In this document: in pieces, positions 63,180 to 64,000 of the stretch
How positions within the stretch are numbered: position 1 is the stretch's first letter
How the letters are laid out: every line of letters starts with the position of its first letter
Assembly: GCA_046330935.1 (NCBI GenBank)
Contig: JAXLRU010000010.1
Coordinates: forward strand, 43,987-107,986
DNA length: 64,000 bases
From: JAXLRU01 sp046330935
GTDB taxonomy: Bacteria; Actinomycetota; Actinomycetes; Actinomycetales; Kineosporiaceae
Reading direction: 5' to 3'
Made by a program: the position numbers and the translations under genes
The notes under the pieces: generated by a model
The model's input: the letters and a program-made list of their open reading frames with translations, nothing else
Databases searched by the model: none
Told to the model about the DNA's origin: nothing

Positions 63180-63884
63180 GTGAGCGATGCACCCATGTAC
63201 GACCGGTTCGCCGAGGACTTCGAGCGCCACGCCGAGCGGAGCGCCTACAACGCCCACTACGACCGGCCGGCAGTGCTCGACCTGCTCGGGGACGTCACGG
63301 GCCTGCACGTGCTCGACGCCGGATGCGGCCCCGGCCTGTACGCCCAGCAGCTCCTTTCCTCGGGCGCCACGGTGACCGGATGCGATGCCAGCCCGCGCAT
63401 GATCGACCTGGCGCGGGCCCGGCTCGCGGAGGGCGTCGCGGGGGGCAGGGCGCAGCTGCGCGTCCACGACCTGCACCAGCCCCTGACCTGGCTGGCGGAC
63501 CACAGCGTCGACGCCGCGGTGCTCGCGCTCGTGCTGCACCACCTCGACGACCGGGTGACCCCGTTGCGTGACCTGCGCCGGGTGCTGCGGCCCGGGGCAC
63601 CGCTGGTCGTCTCGACGATGCATCCCACCGCCGACTGGCGGCGCACCGGGGGCGGCTACTTCGAGCGCCGGGTGATCGAGGAGACCTGGGGGCCCGACTG
63701 GACGGTGCGCTACTGGCGGATGTCACTGCAGGACTGGTGCGAGGAGTTCTCCCGGGCTGGCTTCGTCATCGACCGGCTCGTCGAGCCGCAGCCGGCGCCG
63801 ACGATGGCCCGGGACTTCCCCGAGGAGGACGCTCGGCTGCGGCAGGAGCCGGGCTTCATCGCCTTCCGGCTCCTGTCGCGCTGA
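63180..63884 (+). CDS. class I SAM-dependent methyltransferase
   Basis: This 234-aa protein has motif I VLDAGCGPGLYAQQLL, the acidic residue in VTGCDASPRMI, and LALVLHHLDD at motif IV. These are typical of small-molecule methyltransferases (UbiE/Methyltransf_11 type). The acceptor is unknown. The GTG at 63180 is favoured by AGGA 8 bases before it; a GTG at 63162 would add six residues. It lies 77 bases after the MMPL gene. Confidence 0.88.
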   Translation: MSDAPMYDRFAEDFERHAERSAYNAHYDRPAVLDLLGDVTGLHVLDAGCGPGLYAQQLLSSGATVTGCDASPRMIDLARARLAEGVAGGRAQLRVHDLHQPLTWLADHSVDAAVLALVLHHLDDRVTPLRDLRRVLRPGAPLVVSTMHPTADWRRTGGGYFERRVIEETWGPDWTVRYWRMSLQDWCEEFSRAGFVIDRLVEPQPAPTMARDFPEEDARLRQEPGFIAFRLLSR

Positions 63885-63896
63885 GCGCACCGGCCC

Positions 63897-63916
63897 CGAC
63901 GCCGGTCACGGCGTCG
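63897..63916. terminator. hairpin between methyltransferase and SDR genes
   Basis: CGACGCCG-GTCA-CGGCGTCG is a perfect 8-pair stem with a 4-base loop, 12 bases after the methyltransferase stop. It overlaps the stop codon of the converging SDR gene. Confidence 0.5.
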
Positions 63917-64000
63917 GCATGCCACCGTTGCCGTGCAACGTCGCGCCCGTCACGTAGCTGGACTCCCCGCTTGCGAGGAAGACGAACAGAGGCGCCATCT
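63906..64000 (-). CDS. SDR-family oxidoreductase, C-terminal fragment (runs off the window)
   Basis: Only the last 31 codons are visible: APLFVFLASGESSYVTGATL then HGNGGMPTP and the stop. The pattern F-LAS-x-ESS-YVTGA-x-L-x-x-(D/N)GG is the standard C-terminus of classical short-chain dehydrogenases. The substrate cannot be told. Confidence 0.75.
   Translation of the reverse strand, partial: MAPLFVFLASGESSYVTGATLHGNGGMPTP

Overview
The window is a 64 kb stretch of a very GC-rich actinobacterial chromosome. This follows from extreme G/C at third codon positions, frequent GTG starts, mihF next to gmk, bldD next to the pyr operon, an actinobacterial-type OMP decarboxylase and helicase-degenerate PriA, and no outer-membrane genes. 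A type IV pilus (T4P) locus with sigma-28 (FliA/WhiG)-like promoters points to a motile genus of the Kineosporiales/Kineococcales kind (Kineococcus, Quadrisphaera, Angustibacter). That assignment is inference. No phage, IS, CRISPR, rRNA or tRNA gene was seen.

Layout. 1-5.2 kb: half of a heterodimeric ABC exporter plus one partial partner, a TIGR03085 protein, an Eis-family acetyltransferase and a DsbA-like thioredoxin protein. 5.2-10.8 kb (minus): a PH-domain protein, hisG, hisE, ribH, ribBA and an in-frame ribD-ribE fusion behind an FMN riboswitch. 10.9-20.9 kb (minus): rpe, rsmB, fmt, def, priA, metK, coaBC, rpoZ, gmk, mihF. 21-31.5 kb (minus): the complete UMP pathway pyrR-pyrB-pyrC-carA-carB-pyrK-pyrD-pyrF, almost all with 1-4 base start/stop overlaps and a PyrR-binding hairpin in front of pyrR. 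31.8 kb: bldD (plus), converging on nusB-efp-aroQ; then a flotillin/NfeD pair and aroB-aroK-aroC (minus).

39.4-53.2 kb (minus) holds a self-contained T4P locus: pilB, pilT, pilC, pilA, two large or unusual prepilin-type proteins, a PilX-like 526-aa protein, the prepilin peptidase, then pilM-pilN-pilO and a PilP-like protein. It sits inside the aromatic operon, between aroE and aroC, and strong hairpin terminators stand on both sides. Then come aroE, mltG, ruvX, alaS, two small membrane proteins and rarA (minus), and an MMPL exporter and a methyltransferase (plus). A partial SDR gene ends the window.

The most interesting part is the regulation of the pilus locus. Near-identical TCAAG-N15-(G/C)CCGAT boxes, the sigma-28 promoter type, lie upstream of pilB, pilT and pilM, with weaker versions before the peptidase gene and pilA. 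The pilA leader carries what looks like a c-di-GMP-I (GEMM) riboswitch that starts just downstream of the predicted transcription start. Together with BldD (intact c-di-GMP-binding residues) and a PilB with a tandem MshEN-type fold (contact residues altered), this suggests that a flagellar-class sigma factor and c-di-GMP jointly time pilus production. A probable frameshift in the tail of pilO and the ribD-ribE fusion are the other main anomalies.
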